A stretch of DNA of 64,000 bases from contig NZ_CP012640.2 in the NCBI RefSeq assembly GCF_001412595.2, forward strand, positions 3,844,001-3,908,000, written 5' to 3'. The stretch is from Massilia sp. WG5 (GTDB taxonomy: Bacteria; Pseudomonadota; Gammaproteobacteria; Burkholderiales; Burkholderiaceae_D). Both the position numbers and the translations under genes were made by a program. The stretch's first letter is position 1. Each line of letters starts with the position of its first letter. This document shows, piece after piece, positions 36,175 to 45,398 of this stretch. The notes beneath the pieces were generated by a model. The model made no database searches. It had not been told where the DNA came from and was given only the letters and a program-made list of their open reading frames with translations.

Positions 36175-37191
36175 TCATTGCCGCGTCGGGCGCCCGCGCA
36201 GCAGGCGCGGCATGGCAATGGTCACCAGCAGCAGCACCCCGATCGTGATGGTCATGTAGATGCCGGGGATGTTGGCCAGCGACAGGCCATAGGTCAGCGT
36301 GCCGATCGTGAGCACGGCCAGCAGCACGCCGCCGATGCTGCCGACGCCGCCGGCGATGCTCACGCCGCCCAGGATCACCATGGTGATGATCTCGAGTTCC
36401 CAGCCGGTGGCGATGTTGGGACGGGTGCTGCCGATCCGTCCGGTCAGCAGGAAGGCGGCCAGGCCGGCCATGGCGCCGGTCAGCACGAACAGGGCCAGGC
36501 GGTAGCGGTCGACCGCGATGCCGGAGAAGCGCGCGGCGTCGGGATTGCTGCCGATCGCATAGATGCGGCGGCCCCAGGCCGTGGCGTGCAGCAGCACCGC
36601 GAACAGCACCGCGAAGGCCAGCAGCACCACGAACTCGCGCGGCACGATGTCGAAGAAGTAGCCCTGGCCCCAGTCGGCCATCAGCTGCGGGTAGCCGGTG
36701 TAGGCCTTGTCGCCCAGTACGACGCTGGCGAGGCCGCGGTACAGCGAGACGGTGCCGATGGTGACCACGATCGACGGCAGGGCGAAGCGTGTGACCAGCA
36801 AGCCGTTCAGGAACCCGCAGGCGCCGCCGGTGGCCAGCGCGACCGGGAGCAGTGATGCGGGCGGCAGCCCGGCGGCCTTGGCGAGACCCATCGCCACCGA
36901 GGATAGCGCCAGCGTGCCGGCCACCGAGATGTCGATCTCGCGGCAGATGATCAGCAGGGCCATCGGCAGGGCGATCAAGGCCTTCTCGCTGAAGTTGGAA
37001 GTGCCGTCCAGAAGGTTTTCGAGGTCCAGGAAGTGTGGCAGGGCGATGCTGTCGGCGACGAACACCGCCACCAGCAGCACGGCCAGCAGGCTCTCCCAGC
37101 GGCCCAGGACGGTTTTCAGCCGCGGGGCCTCGCGGTCGAGGATGGCGTAGCGCGAGGTTTTCTCGTGCGGCGTCAGGAGGATCGGATTCAT
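36175..37191 (-). CDS. rhaQ: Rhamnose ABC transporter permease RhaQ
   Basis: 338 residues with about 9 hydrophobic segments and the RbsC/AraH-type signature TWGRRIYAIGSNPDAARFSGI in variant form, plus ITMVILGGVSIAGGVGSIGG. It forms the inner-membrane channel with RhaP. Its ATG overlaps the rhaP stop (ATGA), so it is translationally coupled. By order after the ATPase and first permease it is RhaQ. No rhaU (rhamnose mutarotase) lies between it and rhaK, unlike in Rhizobium. Confidence 0.9.
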   Translation of the reverse strand: MNPILLTPHEKTSRYAILDREAPRLKTVLGRWESLLAVLLVAVFVADSIALPHFLDLENLLDGTSNFSEKALIALPMALLIICREIDISVAGTLALSSVAMGLAKAAGLPPASLLPVALATGGACGFLNGLLVTRFALPSIVVTIGTVSLYRGLASVVLGDKAYTGYPQLMADWGQGYFFDIVPREFVVLLAFAVLFAVLLHATAWGRRIYAIGSNPDAARFSGIAVDRYRLALFVLTGAMAGLAAFLLTGRIGSTRPNIATGWELEIITMVILGGVSIAGGVGSIGGVLLAVLTIGTLTYGLSLANIPGIYMTITIGVLLLVTIAMPRLLRGRPTRQ

Positions 37192-38177
37192 GCCGCGCTC
37201 TTCATGTCGGATGTATGGAGGGGAAGGATCTGGCGGCTGCGATGCCGGTTGCCGCGGGCGTTGATCAGCACGGCCGCAAGGATCACCAGGCCGGTGAGGG
37301 CGCTCTGCCAGAAGGGCGAGACCTGCAGCACCGGCAGCGCGTTGCCGATCACGGACAGGAACAGCGCGCCCAGCACCGCGCCCGCGACCGAGCCGATGCC
37401 GCCGGCGATGCTGACGCCCCCGATCACGCAGGCGGCGATCACGGTGAATTCGAAGCCGTAGGCGATCTCGGTATACGCCACCGCATAGCGCGCCACCCAC
37501 AGGTAGCCGCACAGGCCGGCGACCAGGCCGGACAGGCCGTAGGTCCACAGCAGGCGGCGCGCGCTCGGGATGCCGATGTAGGCGGCGCACTGGGGCGCGT
37601 TGCCGATCGCGTACAGGTCGCGGCCGAAGCGGGTGTAGCGCGCCAGCCAGGCCGTCAGCGCCAGCGTCGCCGCGGCGATCCATACCAGGTGCGGCAGGCC
37701 GAGCAGGCGCGTCAGCGGGAAGGCGATGAAATCCTGGGGCATCTGGTGCGCCGACACCCAGGCGCCGCCCGAGAGCACGAACACCAGGCCGCGGTAGACG
37801 CTCATGGTGCCCAGCGTGATGACGATCGGCGGCAGTTGCAGGTAGCCGATCAGCCAGCCGTTGACCAGGCCGAGGGCCAGGCCGACCAGCACCGCCGCCA
37901 GCATCGCCAGCACCAGCGGCAGGCCGGGGTTGCGCGAGGCCAGCATCGCCGCCACCATGCCCGACAGCGCCAGGTTGGACGCCACCGAGAGGTCGACGCC
38001 GCGGGTGACGATCACCAGCATCTGGGTGAGCGCGAGCATCACCAGCAGGGTGCTGTCGGTGACCAGGTTGGCCAGCGAGGCCGGGGCCAGGAAGACCGGC
38101 GCGCGCAGGCCGACCAGGCCGACCAGCGCGACGATCATGAGGGCGAGCAGGGGCTCGCGTTGCTTCAGCAGCTTCAT
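37188..38177 (-). CDS. rhaP: Rhamnose ABC transporter permease RhaP
   Basis: 329 residues; ATG 38177 is chosen because GGAGGA lies 7 bp upstream (an ATG at 38192 overlaps the ATPase stop). It has about 9 hydrophobic segments and the permease signature RFGRDLYAIGNAPQCAAYIGI with VIGGVSIAGGIGSVAG. It pairs with RhaQ and the RhaT ATPase. Confidence 0.9.
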   Translation of the reverse strand: MKLLKQREPLLALMIVALVGLVGLRAPVFLAPASLANLVTDSTLLVMLALTQMLVIVTRGVDLSVASNLALSGMVAAMLASRNPGLPLVLAMLAAVLVGLALGLVNGWLIGYLQLPPIVITLGTMSVYRGLVFVLSGGAWVSAHQMPQDFIAFPLTRLLGLPHLVWIAAATLALTAWLARYTRFGRDLYAIGNAPQCAAYIGIPSARRLLWTYGLSGLVAGLCGYLWVARYAVAYTEIAYGFEFTVIAACVIGGVSIAGGIGSVAGAVLGALFLSVIGNALPVLQVSPFWQSALTGLVILAAVLINARGNRHRSRQILPLHTSDMKSAA

Positions 38178-38188
38178 CGGTCCTCCGC

Positions 38189-39736
38189 TCATTGCTCGGT
38201 TGCCTCTTCGACCAGTTCGATACCGGACGCCGCCGCCACCACCCGCTCCGGGCTGGCCTCGTCGCGTTCGAACACGCGCTGTACACGGCCGTGGTGCATG
38301 ACCACGATCCGGTCGGCCATGCCGAGCACCTCGGGCAGCTCCGAGGACACCAGGATCACCGACAGCCCGCGGGTGACCAGCTGGCCGATGAAGCGGTGCA
38401 CGGCGGCCTTGGAGCCGATGTCGATGCCTTTGGTCGGTTCGTCGAGGATGATCACTTTCGGCTCGGTGGCAAGCCATTTGCCGAGCACGACCTTCTGCTG
38501 GTTGCCGCCCGAGAGTTCGGCCACCTGCTGGGTCAGGTGGCTGGCCTTCAGCTCGAGCTGTTCGGAAAAATGACGGGCGATCGCGGCCTCGCTTGCCTGC
38601 CTGCCGCCACGCAGGAAGAAGCCGATGCGCGACAGGATGGGCAGCGTGATGTTGTGCATGATCGGCATCGACAGGTGCGCGCCGTGGTGCTGGCGGTCTT
38701 CCGGCACGTAGGCGATGCCCTGGGCGATCGCGTCCGCGGGGCTGGCGATCCGCATCTCCCGGCCTTCCAGGCGCACTTTGCCGCGCACGTCGGCGGTCAT
38801 GCCGAACAGGGCCTGCATCACTTCGGAGCGCCCGGCGCCGACCAGGCCATAGAAGCCCAGGATCTCGCCGCGGCGCAGGGTGAAACCGACGCCGTCGAAC
38901 TCGGTCGGGTGGCACAGGTTCTCGACTTCCAGCAGCGGGCCGCCGATCTCGGCCGCCTCCTTCGGATAGGCCTGGTGCACGGCGCGGCCGACCATCAGGG
39001 CGACCAGTTCGGACTCGGTGATCTCGCCGAGCAGCCCCTCGGCCACGAAGTTCCCGTCGCGCAGTACCGTATAGCGGTCGGCGACCTCGAAGATCTCGTC
39101 GAACTTGTGCGAGATGAAGATGACCGCCGTCCCCCTGGCCTTGAGCTGTCCGATGATGCGGTACAGTTCGCGGATCTCGCGCTGCGACAGGGCGGCGGTC
39201 GGCTCGTCCATGATGACTACCCGTGCGTCCTGCGACAGGGCGCGCGCGATCTCCACGAAGTGGCGCTGGGCCACCGACAGGTCTTTCACGCGGGCGCGCA
39301 CCGGCAAGTCGACTTCCAGGCGCGCGAACAGGGCCTCGGCCTCGGCTTCCATGCGCTGCCAGTCGACCCGCTGCGCCATTCCCCGGATGAAGGGGCTGCA
39401 CGGCTGGCGTCCCACGTAGATGTTCTCGGCGACCGACAGCTCGTCGAACATCACGGTCTCCTGGTGCACGGCGGTGATCCCGGCGGCCATCGCCTCTTGC
39501 GGGCTGGCGAAGGAGACCGGTGCGCCGTCCAGCGCGATGATGCCGGCGTCCGGCTGGTGGATGCCCGTCAGCGTCTTGACCAGGGTCGATTTGCCGGCCC
39601 CGTTCTCGCCGATCAGGGCCATGACTTCGCCGGCGCGGACGTTGAGGTTCATGCCGTTCAGGGCATGGATGCCGTTGAAGCGCTTGCTGATCCCTGTGAG
39701 CTGCAGCACCGGCGTTTGACTGTGTTTGACTTGCAT
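38189..39736 (-). CDS. rhaT: Rhamnose ABC transporter ATP-binding protein RhaT
   Basis: 515 residues made of two ABC domains, as in all sugar importers of the RbsA class. The first half has Walker A GENGAGKST, signature LSVAQRHFVEIARAL and Walker B VVIMDEPTAAL. The second has the degenerate A motif GLVGAGRSE, signature LSGGNQQKVVLGKWL and VIILDEPTKGID. It powers rhamnose uptake. The ATG at 39736 is used; upstream sequence lies in the gap to rhaS (34 bp). Confidence 0.93.
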   Translation of the reverse strand: MQVKHSQTPVLQLTGISKRFNGIHALNGMNLNVRAGEVMALIGENGAGKSTLVKTLTGIHQPDAGIIALDGAPVSFASPQEAMAAGITAVHQETVMFDELSVAENIYVGRQPCSPFIRGMAQRVDWQRMEAEAEALFARLEVDLPVRARVKDLSVAQRHFVEIARALSQDARVVIMDEPTAALSQREIRELYRIIGQLKARGTAVIFISHKFDEIFEVADRYTVLRDGNFVAEGLLGEITESELVALMVGRAVHQAYPKEAAEIGGPLLEVENLCHPTEFDGVGFTLRRGEILGFYGLVGAGRSEVMQALFGMTADVRGKVRLEGREMRIASPADAIAQGIAYVPEDRQHHGAHLSMPIMHNITLPILSRIGFFLRGGRQASEAAIARHFSEQLELKASHLTQQVAELSGGNQQKVVLGKWLATEPKVIILDEPTKGIDIGSKAAVHRFIGQLVTRGLSVILVSSELPEVLGMADRIVVMHHGRVQRVFERDEASPERVVAAASGIELVEEATEQ

Positions 39737-39770
39737 ACGATTGGCTGGACCGATTGTGAGGATGCTGTCG

Positions 39771-40775
39771 TCAGAACAGCTTCGCGAACTTCTCGACGTT
39801 TTCCGCGTTGTAGGTGAACGGCGGCGCGAGCGCCGCTTCGCCCTTGCCGTCGAGCGTGAGCTTGCCCAGGCGCCCGACCGGGACGCTGGCGCCTGGCTTG
39901 GCCTCGGCCTGGCCCTTGACGAATTCCGCGGCCGCATAGGTGGCGGCATAGCCCAGGTCGATCGGGTTCCAGATCGCGAACTCCTTCACCGCGCCGCTCC
40001 TGACGTGGCCCGCCATCTCGGACGGCAGGCCCAGCCCGGTCACGTAGACCTTGCCGACCATCTTCTCGTCGACCACGGCCTTGGCCGCGGCGACGATGCC
40101 GACGGTGGTCGGGGCGATGATCGCCTTCAGCCGCGGATGGCTGCGCAGCAGGCCGATCGCCTCGCGGTAGCTCTTGTCGGACTGGTCGTCGCCGTACACC
40201 GTGGCCACCAGCTTGAGCCTGTCGTATTCGGGACGTGCGAGCACCTGCTTCATCACGCCGATCCAGAGGTTCTGGTTGGTGGCCTGGGCCGATGCCGACA
40301 GGATGGCAATCTCGCCTTCGCCGCCCGCCTGCCCGGCGGCCATCTGGATCAGCTTCTCGCCGATCAACTCGGCGTTGGAAGGGTTCAGCTGCATCAGGCG
40401 GCCTTCGGGCGCCAGGCCGCTGTCGAAGGACAGCACCTTGATCCCGCGCCGCATCGCCTTTTTCGCGATCGGCACCAGGGCGTTCGGATCGTTCGCGGAG
40501 ATCACGATGGCGTCGACCTTCTGGCTGATCAGGGAATTGACGATCTCGATCTGGCCTTCGGCGCTCGGCGTGGTCGGGCCGGTGTAGATCACTTCCACGC
40601 CGCCGATCTGCCTGGCCGCCTCGTCGGCGCCCGTGTGGGCGGCGTCGAAGAAACCGTTGCCAAGGCTTTTTACCACCATGGCGATGCGGGTCTTCTCGGG
40701 CTTTTTCTCGCAAGCGGCAAGGCTGGACAGGACGCCGAAGGCTGCCATCGCGAGCAGGATGCGTGTGATCTTCAA
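39771..40775 (-). CDS. rhaS: Rhamnose-binding periplasmic protein RhaS
   Basis: 334 residues. A signal peptide ends in a lipobox-like L-A-A-C (residue 22), so it may be a lipoprotein. The mature part is a periplasmic binding protein of the ribose type (RIAMVVKSLGNGFFDAAHTGADEAA, VDAIVISANDPNALVPIAKKA). The start is TTG at 40775, overlapping the rhaR stop as TTGA; the first in-frame ATG lies inside the signal peptide (M10). It should deliver L-rhamnose to RhaPQT. Confidence 0.88.
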   Translation of the reverse strand: MKITRILLAMAAFGVLSSLAACEKKPEKTRIAMVVKSLGNGFFDAAHTGADEAARQIGGVEVIYTGPTTPSAEGQIEIVNSLISQKVDAIVISANDPNALVPIAKKAMRRGIKVLSFDSGLAPEGRLMQLNPSNAELIGEKLIQMAAGQAGGEGEIAILSASAQATNQNLWIGVMKQVLARPEYDRLKLVATVYGDDQSDKSYREAIGLLRSHPRLKAIIAPTTVGIVAAAKAVVDEKMVGKVYVTGLGLPSEMAGHVRSGAVKEFAIWNPIDLGYAATYAAAEFVKGQAEAKPGASVPVGRLGKLTLDGKGEAALAPPFTYNAENVEKFAKLF

Positions 40776-41638
40776 AGTAAGGCCTCGCTGTCGAAAAACT
40801 CAGTGGATGCGCGTTCGTATTCCCGGTCCAGCGATTGGCCTTCGCCGTCCGCCGCCATCTGGTCCGGCGCTACCGTGACGACCTTGACGCCCACCTGTTC
40901 GAGCATCTGCACCGCCTTGTCGGGCGCGCCGGTGTCGGTGATGACGCACGAGACCTTGTCCAGGCCGCACAGGATCAGGCCGGCGGTGCGCTTGAACTTG
41001 GAGCTGTCGGCCAGGACCACCAGCTCTTCGGTCTGGCTGATGAGGCGTTTTTCGGCCTGGATCAGCACCGGATCCGCTTCCATCAGGCCAAGCAGGGACA
41101 GTCCATGCACGCTCATGAACATCTTGCTGGCGTAGTGATGCTGGGTGATGTCGTTGTCGAAGGGGGAGAGGATGACGTTCTGTTCGCGATAGATCGTACC
41201 GCCGGGCACGATGATTTCGTTCTGGCTCGACACCAGCAGGCGCTCGGCCATCATGAAGGAATTGGTCAGGATCTTGAGGCGCTTTTCGGCGAGGAACTCG
41301 GCCATCATGAAGGTGGTGGTGCCGCCATTGATGATGATCGTTTCCCCGTCCTCGCACATCGCGGCCGCATGCCGCGCGATGGCGCGCTTGTCGGCGGTGC
41401 GGCAGAGTATGTTGTGCTGAAATGTCTCGCTCGACAGCGGATACGCTTCCGTCTTCGGCGTCACGTGCTGCGCGCCGCCCCGCGTGCGCGCCAGCAGCTT
41501 GCGGTCCGCCAGCCAGTTGATGTCCCGCCGCACGGTTGCCGGCGAGGCGCCGAGCCAGCCGACGAACTGGGCGACCGTGACGGACTGGTGCTCAGCAAGC
41601 AACTTCAGCAAACGCTTGCGGCGGTTGTGATTCACCAT
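40772..41638 (-). CDS. rhaR: DeoR-family regulator of rhamnose genes
   Basis: 288 residues from ATG 41638, with a strong GGAGGAGA ribosome site; the frame extends to 41704 without support. An N-terminal DeoR helix-turn-helix (about 6-58, VTVAQFVGWLGASPATVRRDINWL) is followed by the sugar-phosphate-binding domain (ETIIINGGTTTFMMAEFL, VVLADSSKFKR). It heads the rhaRSTPQK operon as in Rhizobium and probably represses or activates both divergent operons in response to a rhamnose-pathway phosphate. The paired repeats at 41731-41802 are its likely operators. Confidence 0.9.
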   Translation of the reverse strand: MVNHNRRKRLLKLLAEHQSVTVAQFVGWLGASPATVRRDINWLADRKLLARTRGGAQHVTPKTEAYPLSSETFQHNILCRTADKRAIARHAAAMCEDGETIIINGGTTTFMMAEFLAEKRLKILTNSFMMAERLLVSSQNEIIVPGGTIYREQNVILSPFDNDITQHHYASKMFMSVHGLSLLGLMEADPVLIQAEKRLISQTEELVVLADSSKFKRTAGLILCGLDKVSCVITDTGAPDKAVQMLEQVGVKVVTVAPDQMAADGEGQSLDREYERASTEFFDSEALL

Positions 41639-41691
41639 CGTGTCTCCTCCGAATGCCGCTTTTCTTTTTGCACGGCCTGTATTTCCTGAAG

Positions 41692-41720
41692 AGATTAGTG
41701 ACACATTCGCTCAGGGTCAA
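41692..41720 (-). promoter_or_regulatory. Sigma-70 promoter of the rhaRSTPQK operon
   Basis: On the minus strand TTGACC (41720-41715) and TAATCT (41697-41692) are separated by 17 bp. The rhaR start codon is 54 bp downstream. The first operator repeat ends about 10 bp upstream of the -35. Confidence 0.65.
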
Positions 41721-41730
41721 TCGCCAAACG

Positions 41731-41802
41731 AATCATTCAGATGATTATTTCGCGCCCTCGGCCTGCACATCCCGTCGAACCAATCATTTGGATGATTATT
41801 TC
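41731..41802. repeat. Paired dyad repeats, probable RhaR operators
   Basis: Two copies of AATCAT-N4-ATGATTATTTC lie at 41731-41751 and 41782-41802, identical at 19 of 21 positions and differing only in the loop. Each is a 6-bp perfect inverted repeat. Their centres are 51 bp apart, close to five helical turns, so a regulator could bind both on one face of the DNA. They lie between the two divergent rha promoters. Confidence 0.75.
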
Positions 41803-41833
41803 CTGATTGCCGACGTTTTGACCGCTCGAGCCG

Positions 41834-41863
41834 TTGACACGGTTTGCCCCGCTGCTTTCTACT
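41834..41863 (+). promoter_or_regulatory. Probable promoter of rhaD-rhaI
   Basis: TTGACA (41834-41839) is a consensus -35. The best -10 is TCTACT (41858-41863) at 18 bp spacing, with TACTAT two bases on as an alternative. The rhaD start is about 60 bp downstream. Confidence 0.5.
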
Positions 41864-41892
41864 ATTTTTAGGCAGCACTTCGGTATCAACCT

Positions 41893-41910
41893 TGCTATAG
41901 AGCGATAGCA
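41893..41910. promoter_or_regulatory. Inverted repeat in the rhaD leader
   Basis: TGCTAT at 41893-41898 and ATAGCA at 41905-41910 flank six bases, just before the ribosome site of rhaD. It contains a GATAGCA half like the island operator, but no -10 follows at 47-49 bp, so it is more likely a separate element or chance. Confidence 0.25.
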
Positions 41911-41930
41911 GACAACACGTGGAGACTTTG

Positions 41931-44039
41931 ATGGGCGCAATGAGCGAAACGAAGCAGAAGGAACCGATCACGTCGCGCTGGGACGATCAGCTTGCGTCAA
42001 CCTTGAGCGAACCGGAACTCCTGCTGTACCGTTCCAACCTGCTGGGCGCCGATCTGCGCATTACCAACTTCGGTGGCGGCAATACCTCCGCCAAGGTCAT
42101 GATGGCCGATCCGCTGAGCGGCGAGCAGGTCGAGGTCCTGTGGGTCAAGGGCTCGGGCGGGGACCTGGGCAGCATCAAGCTGGACGGCTTCTCGACCCTG
42201 TACATGGACAAGCTGAATGCGCTGAAAGGCAAATACCACGGTCTCGAGCGCGAAGACGAGATGGTCGCCTACCTGCCGCACTGCACCTTCAACCTGAACC
42301 CGCGCGCCGCCAGCATCGATACGCCGCTGCACGCCTACATCGCCAGGAAGCATGTCGACCACATGCACCCGGATTCGGTGATCGCGATTGCCGCCTGCAA
42401 GAACAGCCGCGCGCTGACCGAGCAGATCTTCGAAGGGGAGCTCGGCTGGCTGCCGTGGCAGCGCCCGGGCTACGACCTGGGCCTGAAGCTGGAAAAGCTG
42501 TCGAGCGAACAGCCGCAGCTGAAGGGCATCATCCTGGAAGGCCACGGCCTGTTCACCTGGGGCGACTCTGCCCGCGCATGCTACGAAACGACGCTGGCGA
42601 TCATCAAGCGCGCCGAAGACTGGCTGAGCGCGAATATCAAGGGCGAGCATTTCGGCGGCGCCAGGCACCAGGCCCTGCCGGCCGAGCAGCGCCAGGCCAT
42701 CGCCGCCGCGTTGATGCCTCTGCTGCGCGGGAAGATCTCGAAGGACGAGCTGAAGCTCGGCCACTTCGACGATTCCGACACCGTACTGGAGTTCGTCAAT
42801 TCGCAGCAGCTCGCGCCGCTGGCCGCGCTGGGCACCTCCTGCCCCGACCACTTCCTGCGCACCAAGATCCGTCCGCTGGTCGTCGATTTCGATCCGGCCA
42901 AGCCGGACCTGGACGCGACCATCGCCGGCCTGGACGCCGCCCTGGAGGCTTATCGCGCCGACTACACCGCGTACTACGAGCGCTGCAAGCGTGCCACCAG
43001 CCCGGCCGTCCGTGACGCCAACCCGGTCATTTACCTGATCCCGGGCGTGGGCATGCTGTCCTTCGCAAAGGACAAGGCCACCGCACGCATCGCCGGCGAG
43101 TTCTACGTCAACGCCATCAACGTCATGCGCGGCGCCAACGGCGTCGATACCTACGTCGGGCTGCCGGAACAGGAAGCCTTCGACATCGAATACTGGCTGC
43201 TCGAGGAAGCCAAGCTGCAGCGCATGCCCAAGCCGAAGAGCCTGGCCGGCAAGATCGCCCTGGTGACCGGCGGCGCCGGCGGCATCGGCCAGGCTTGCGC
43301 GCGCCAGCTGCTGCAGGAAGGCGCCTGCGTGATGCTGACCGATATCGATGCCGAAGCGCTCGAGCAGGCCAGGGAAAACCTGGCCAAGGCCGGCGGCAAG
43401 GATGCCGTCGCTGCCGTGCAGGCCAACATCACCAGCGAAGAGCAGGTGGCCGGAATCCTGGCGGCGACCGCGCTGCGCTTCGGCGGCATCGACCTGCTGG
43501 TGTCGAACGCCGGCATCGCCTCGGCTGCGCCGCTGGACGAGACTTCGCTGGACGTCTGGAAGCGCAACCAGGACATCCTGGTGACGGGTTACTTCCTGGT
43601 CAGCCGCGACAGCTTCCGGATCATGAAGCAGCAGAAGCTGGGCGGCAGCATCGTCTTCGTGGGCTCGAAGAACGGCCTGGTGGCGTCCGCCGGCGCCTCG
43701 GCCTATTGCACCGCCAAGGCCGCGGAACTGCACCTGGCCCGCTGCATCGCGCTGGAAGGCGCCGAACACGGCATCCGCGTCAATACGGTCAACCCGGACG
43801 CCGTGATCCGCGGGTCGCGCATCTGGGACGGCAAATGGAAGGAAGAGCGCGCCGCTTCCAACAAGATCGACGCCGACGACGTCGAGGAGTTCTACCGCAA
43901 GCGCAGCATGCTGAAGCTGGGCGTCCTGCCGGAAGATATCGCCGAAGCCGTGTACTTCTTCGCCAGCAGCAAGTCGGCCAAGAGCACCGGCAATGTGCTG
44001 AATGTCGATGCGGGCAACGCGGCCGCCTTCACCCGCTGA
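41931..44039 (+). CDS. rhaD: Bifunctional rhamnulose-1-phosphate aldolase / short-chain dehydrogenase
   Basis: 702 residues from ATG 41931 (GGAGA 5 bp upstream); an in-frame GTG at 41919 would add four residues but overlaps that site. The N-terminal half is a class II aldolase with metal histidines H144-M-H146 (VDHMHPDSV) and H205 (EGHGLFTW). The C-terminal half (from about 425) is a short-chain dehydrogenase with TGGAGGIG and the YCTAK active site. It splits rhamnulose-1-phosphate to dihydroxyacetone phosphate and lactaldehyde, and the dehydrogenase oxidises lactaldehyde. It is divergent from rhaR and followed by rhaI. Confidence 0.95.
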   Translation: MGAMSETKQKEPITSRWDDQLASTLSEPELLLYRSNLLGADLRITNFGGGNTSAKVMMADPLSGEQVEVLWVKGSGGDLGSIKLDGFSTLYMDKLNALKGKYHGLEREDEMVAYLPHCTFNLNPRAASIDTPLHAYIARKHVDHMHPDSVIAIAACKNSRALTEQIFEGELGWLPWQRPGYDLGLKLEKLSSEQPQLKGIILEGHGLFTWGDSARACYETTLAIIKRAEDWLSANIKGEHFGGARHQALPAEQRQAIAAALMPLLRGKISKDELKLGHFDDSDTVLEFVNSQQLAPLAALGTSCPDHFLRTKIRPLVVDFDPAKPDLDATIAGLDAALEAYRADYTAYYERCKRATSPAVRDANPVIYLIPGVGMLSFAKDKATARIAGEFYVNAINVMRGANGVDTYVGLPEQEAFDIEYWLLEEAKLQRMPKPKSLAGKIALVTGGAGGIGQACARQLLQEGACVMLTDIDAEALEQARENLAKAGGKDAVAAVQANITSEEQVAGILAATALRFGGIDLLVSNAGIASAAPLDETSLDVWKRNQDILVTGYFLVSRDSFRIMKQQKLGGSIVFVGSKNGLVASAGASAYCTAKAAELHLARCIALEGAEHGIRVNTVNPDAVIRGSRIWDGKWKEERAASNKIDADDVEEFYRKRSMLKLGVLPEDIAEAVYFFASSKSAKSTGNVLNVDAGNAAAFTR

Positions 44040-44070
44040 CAGCAGCGCGAACAAGAACAAGGAGACATGA

Positions 44071-45366
44071 ATGACGACCCTCATCGACACCGGCCTGGTG
44101 GCCGACCACAACGCCAGGCTGCAATCGCAACTGCAAGCCGACTACGATGCCCTGGGCGGCATGTTGGCGCGCCGCGGCACGGATATCGAGACATTGACGG
44201 CGCAGGCGCAGCGCTTCGCCGTGGCCGTGCCCAGCTGGGGCGTGGGCACCGGCGGCACCCGCTTCGCGCGCTTCCCGGGCCGTGGCGAGCCGCGCAACGT
44301 GTTCGAGAAGATGGACGACTGCGGCGTGATCCACCAGCTGACCGCCGCCACCCCGGCCGTGTCGCTGCACTTCCCCTGGGACCGGCCGACCGACGCCGCC
44401 GAGCTGCGCCAGGCCGCCGGGGCGTTGGGCCTGGGCTTCGACGCCGTCAACTCGAACACCTTCCAGGACCAGCCCGGGCAGGAGCAGAGCTACAAGTTCG
44501 GCAGCCTGACCAACGGCAGCGCCGCCGTCCGCGCCCAGGCCGTGGCCCACAACATCGAATGCATCGAACTGGGCAAGGCCCTGGGCTCGACCTCGCTGAC
44601 GGTCTGGGTCGGCGATGGCGCCAATTTCCCGGGCCAGCACAACCTGCGCGGCGCGCTCGAGCGCTACCTGGACAGCATGCGCCAGATCTACGCCGCGCTG
44701 CCGGAAGACTGGACCGTGATGATCGAGCACAAGCTGTTCGAACCGGCCTTCTATGCCACCACCATCGCCGACTGGGGCACCAGCTTCGCCTGCGCCACTG
44801 CGCTGGGGCCGAAAGCCAAATGCCTGGTCGACCTCGGCCACCATGCGCCGAACACCAACATCGAGATGATCGTCGCGCGCCTGGCCCAGTTCGGCAAGCT
44901 GGGCGGCTTCCACTTCAACGACAGCAAGTACGGCGACGACGACCTCGACTCCGGCTCGATCAACCCCTTCCAGCTGTTCCTGGTCTTTAACGAATTGGCC
45001 GATGCGGCCCGCCGCGAGGGCGCCGCCTTCAAGCCGAGCTACATGCTGGACCAGTCGCACAATGTGACGGACCCGATCGAAAGCCTCATGAGCAGCGCGG
45101 TCGAAGTGCAGCGCGCCTACGTGCAGGCAGCCCTGGTCGACCGCGTCGCCCTGGCCGGCTTCCAGGAAGCCAATGACGCCTTGCAGGCGGCCCAGACCCT
45201 GAAGCAGGCCTTCCGCACCGACGTCGGCCCGATCCTGGCGATGGCGCGCGTGCGCGCCGGCGCCGCGACCGATCCGGTGGCCTGCTACCGCGCGAGCGGC
45301 TACCGTGGCCGCGTCGCCGAGGCGCGTCCGGCCAGGGCAGGGGCGAGCAGCAGCGGTATCGTCTGA
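44071..45366 (+). CDS. rhaI: L-rhamnose isomerase (RhaI type)
   Basis: 431 residues with the TIM-barrel metal residues of the Pseudomonas-type L-rhamnose isomerase: VMIEHKLFEPAF (Glu), CLVDLGHHAPNTN (Asp), GGFHFNDSKYGDDDLDSG (His and Asp). It converts L-rhamnose to L-rhamnulose. It follows rhaD by 31 bp with AAGGAGA and is closed by a terminator. It completes the pathway with rhaK and rhaD. Confidence 0.95.
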   Translation: MTTLIDTGLVADHNARLQSQLQADYDALGGMLARRGTDIETLTAQAQRFAVAVPSWGVGTGGTRFARFPGRGEPRNVFEKMDDCGVIHQLTAATPAVSLHFPWDRPTDAAELRQAAGALGLGFDAVNSNTFQDQPGQEQSYKFGSLTNGSAAVRAQAVAHNIECIELGKALGSTSLTVWVGDGANFPGQHNLRGALERYLDSMRQIYAALPEDWTVMIEHKLFEPAFYATTIADWGTSFACATALGPKAKCLVDLGHHAPNTNIEMIVARLAQFGKLGGFHFNDSKYGDDDLDSGSINPFQLFLVFNELADAARREGAAFKPSYMLDQSHNVTDPIESLMSSAVEVQRAYVQAALVDRVALAGFQEANDALQAAQTLKQAFRTDVGPILAMARVRAGAATDPVACYRASGYRGRVAEARPARAGASSSGIV

Positions 45367-45398
45367 TCCGGCCCTGAAAGAAAACGCGCCCATCGGCC

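Noticed and set aside
41893..41910. TGCTAT-N6-ATAGCA as an island operator controlling rhaD
   Set aside because: The half-site spacing differs from the dyad, and the expected -10 position falls inside rhaD.
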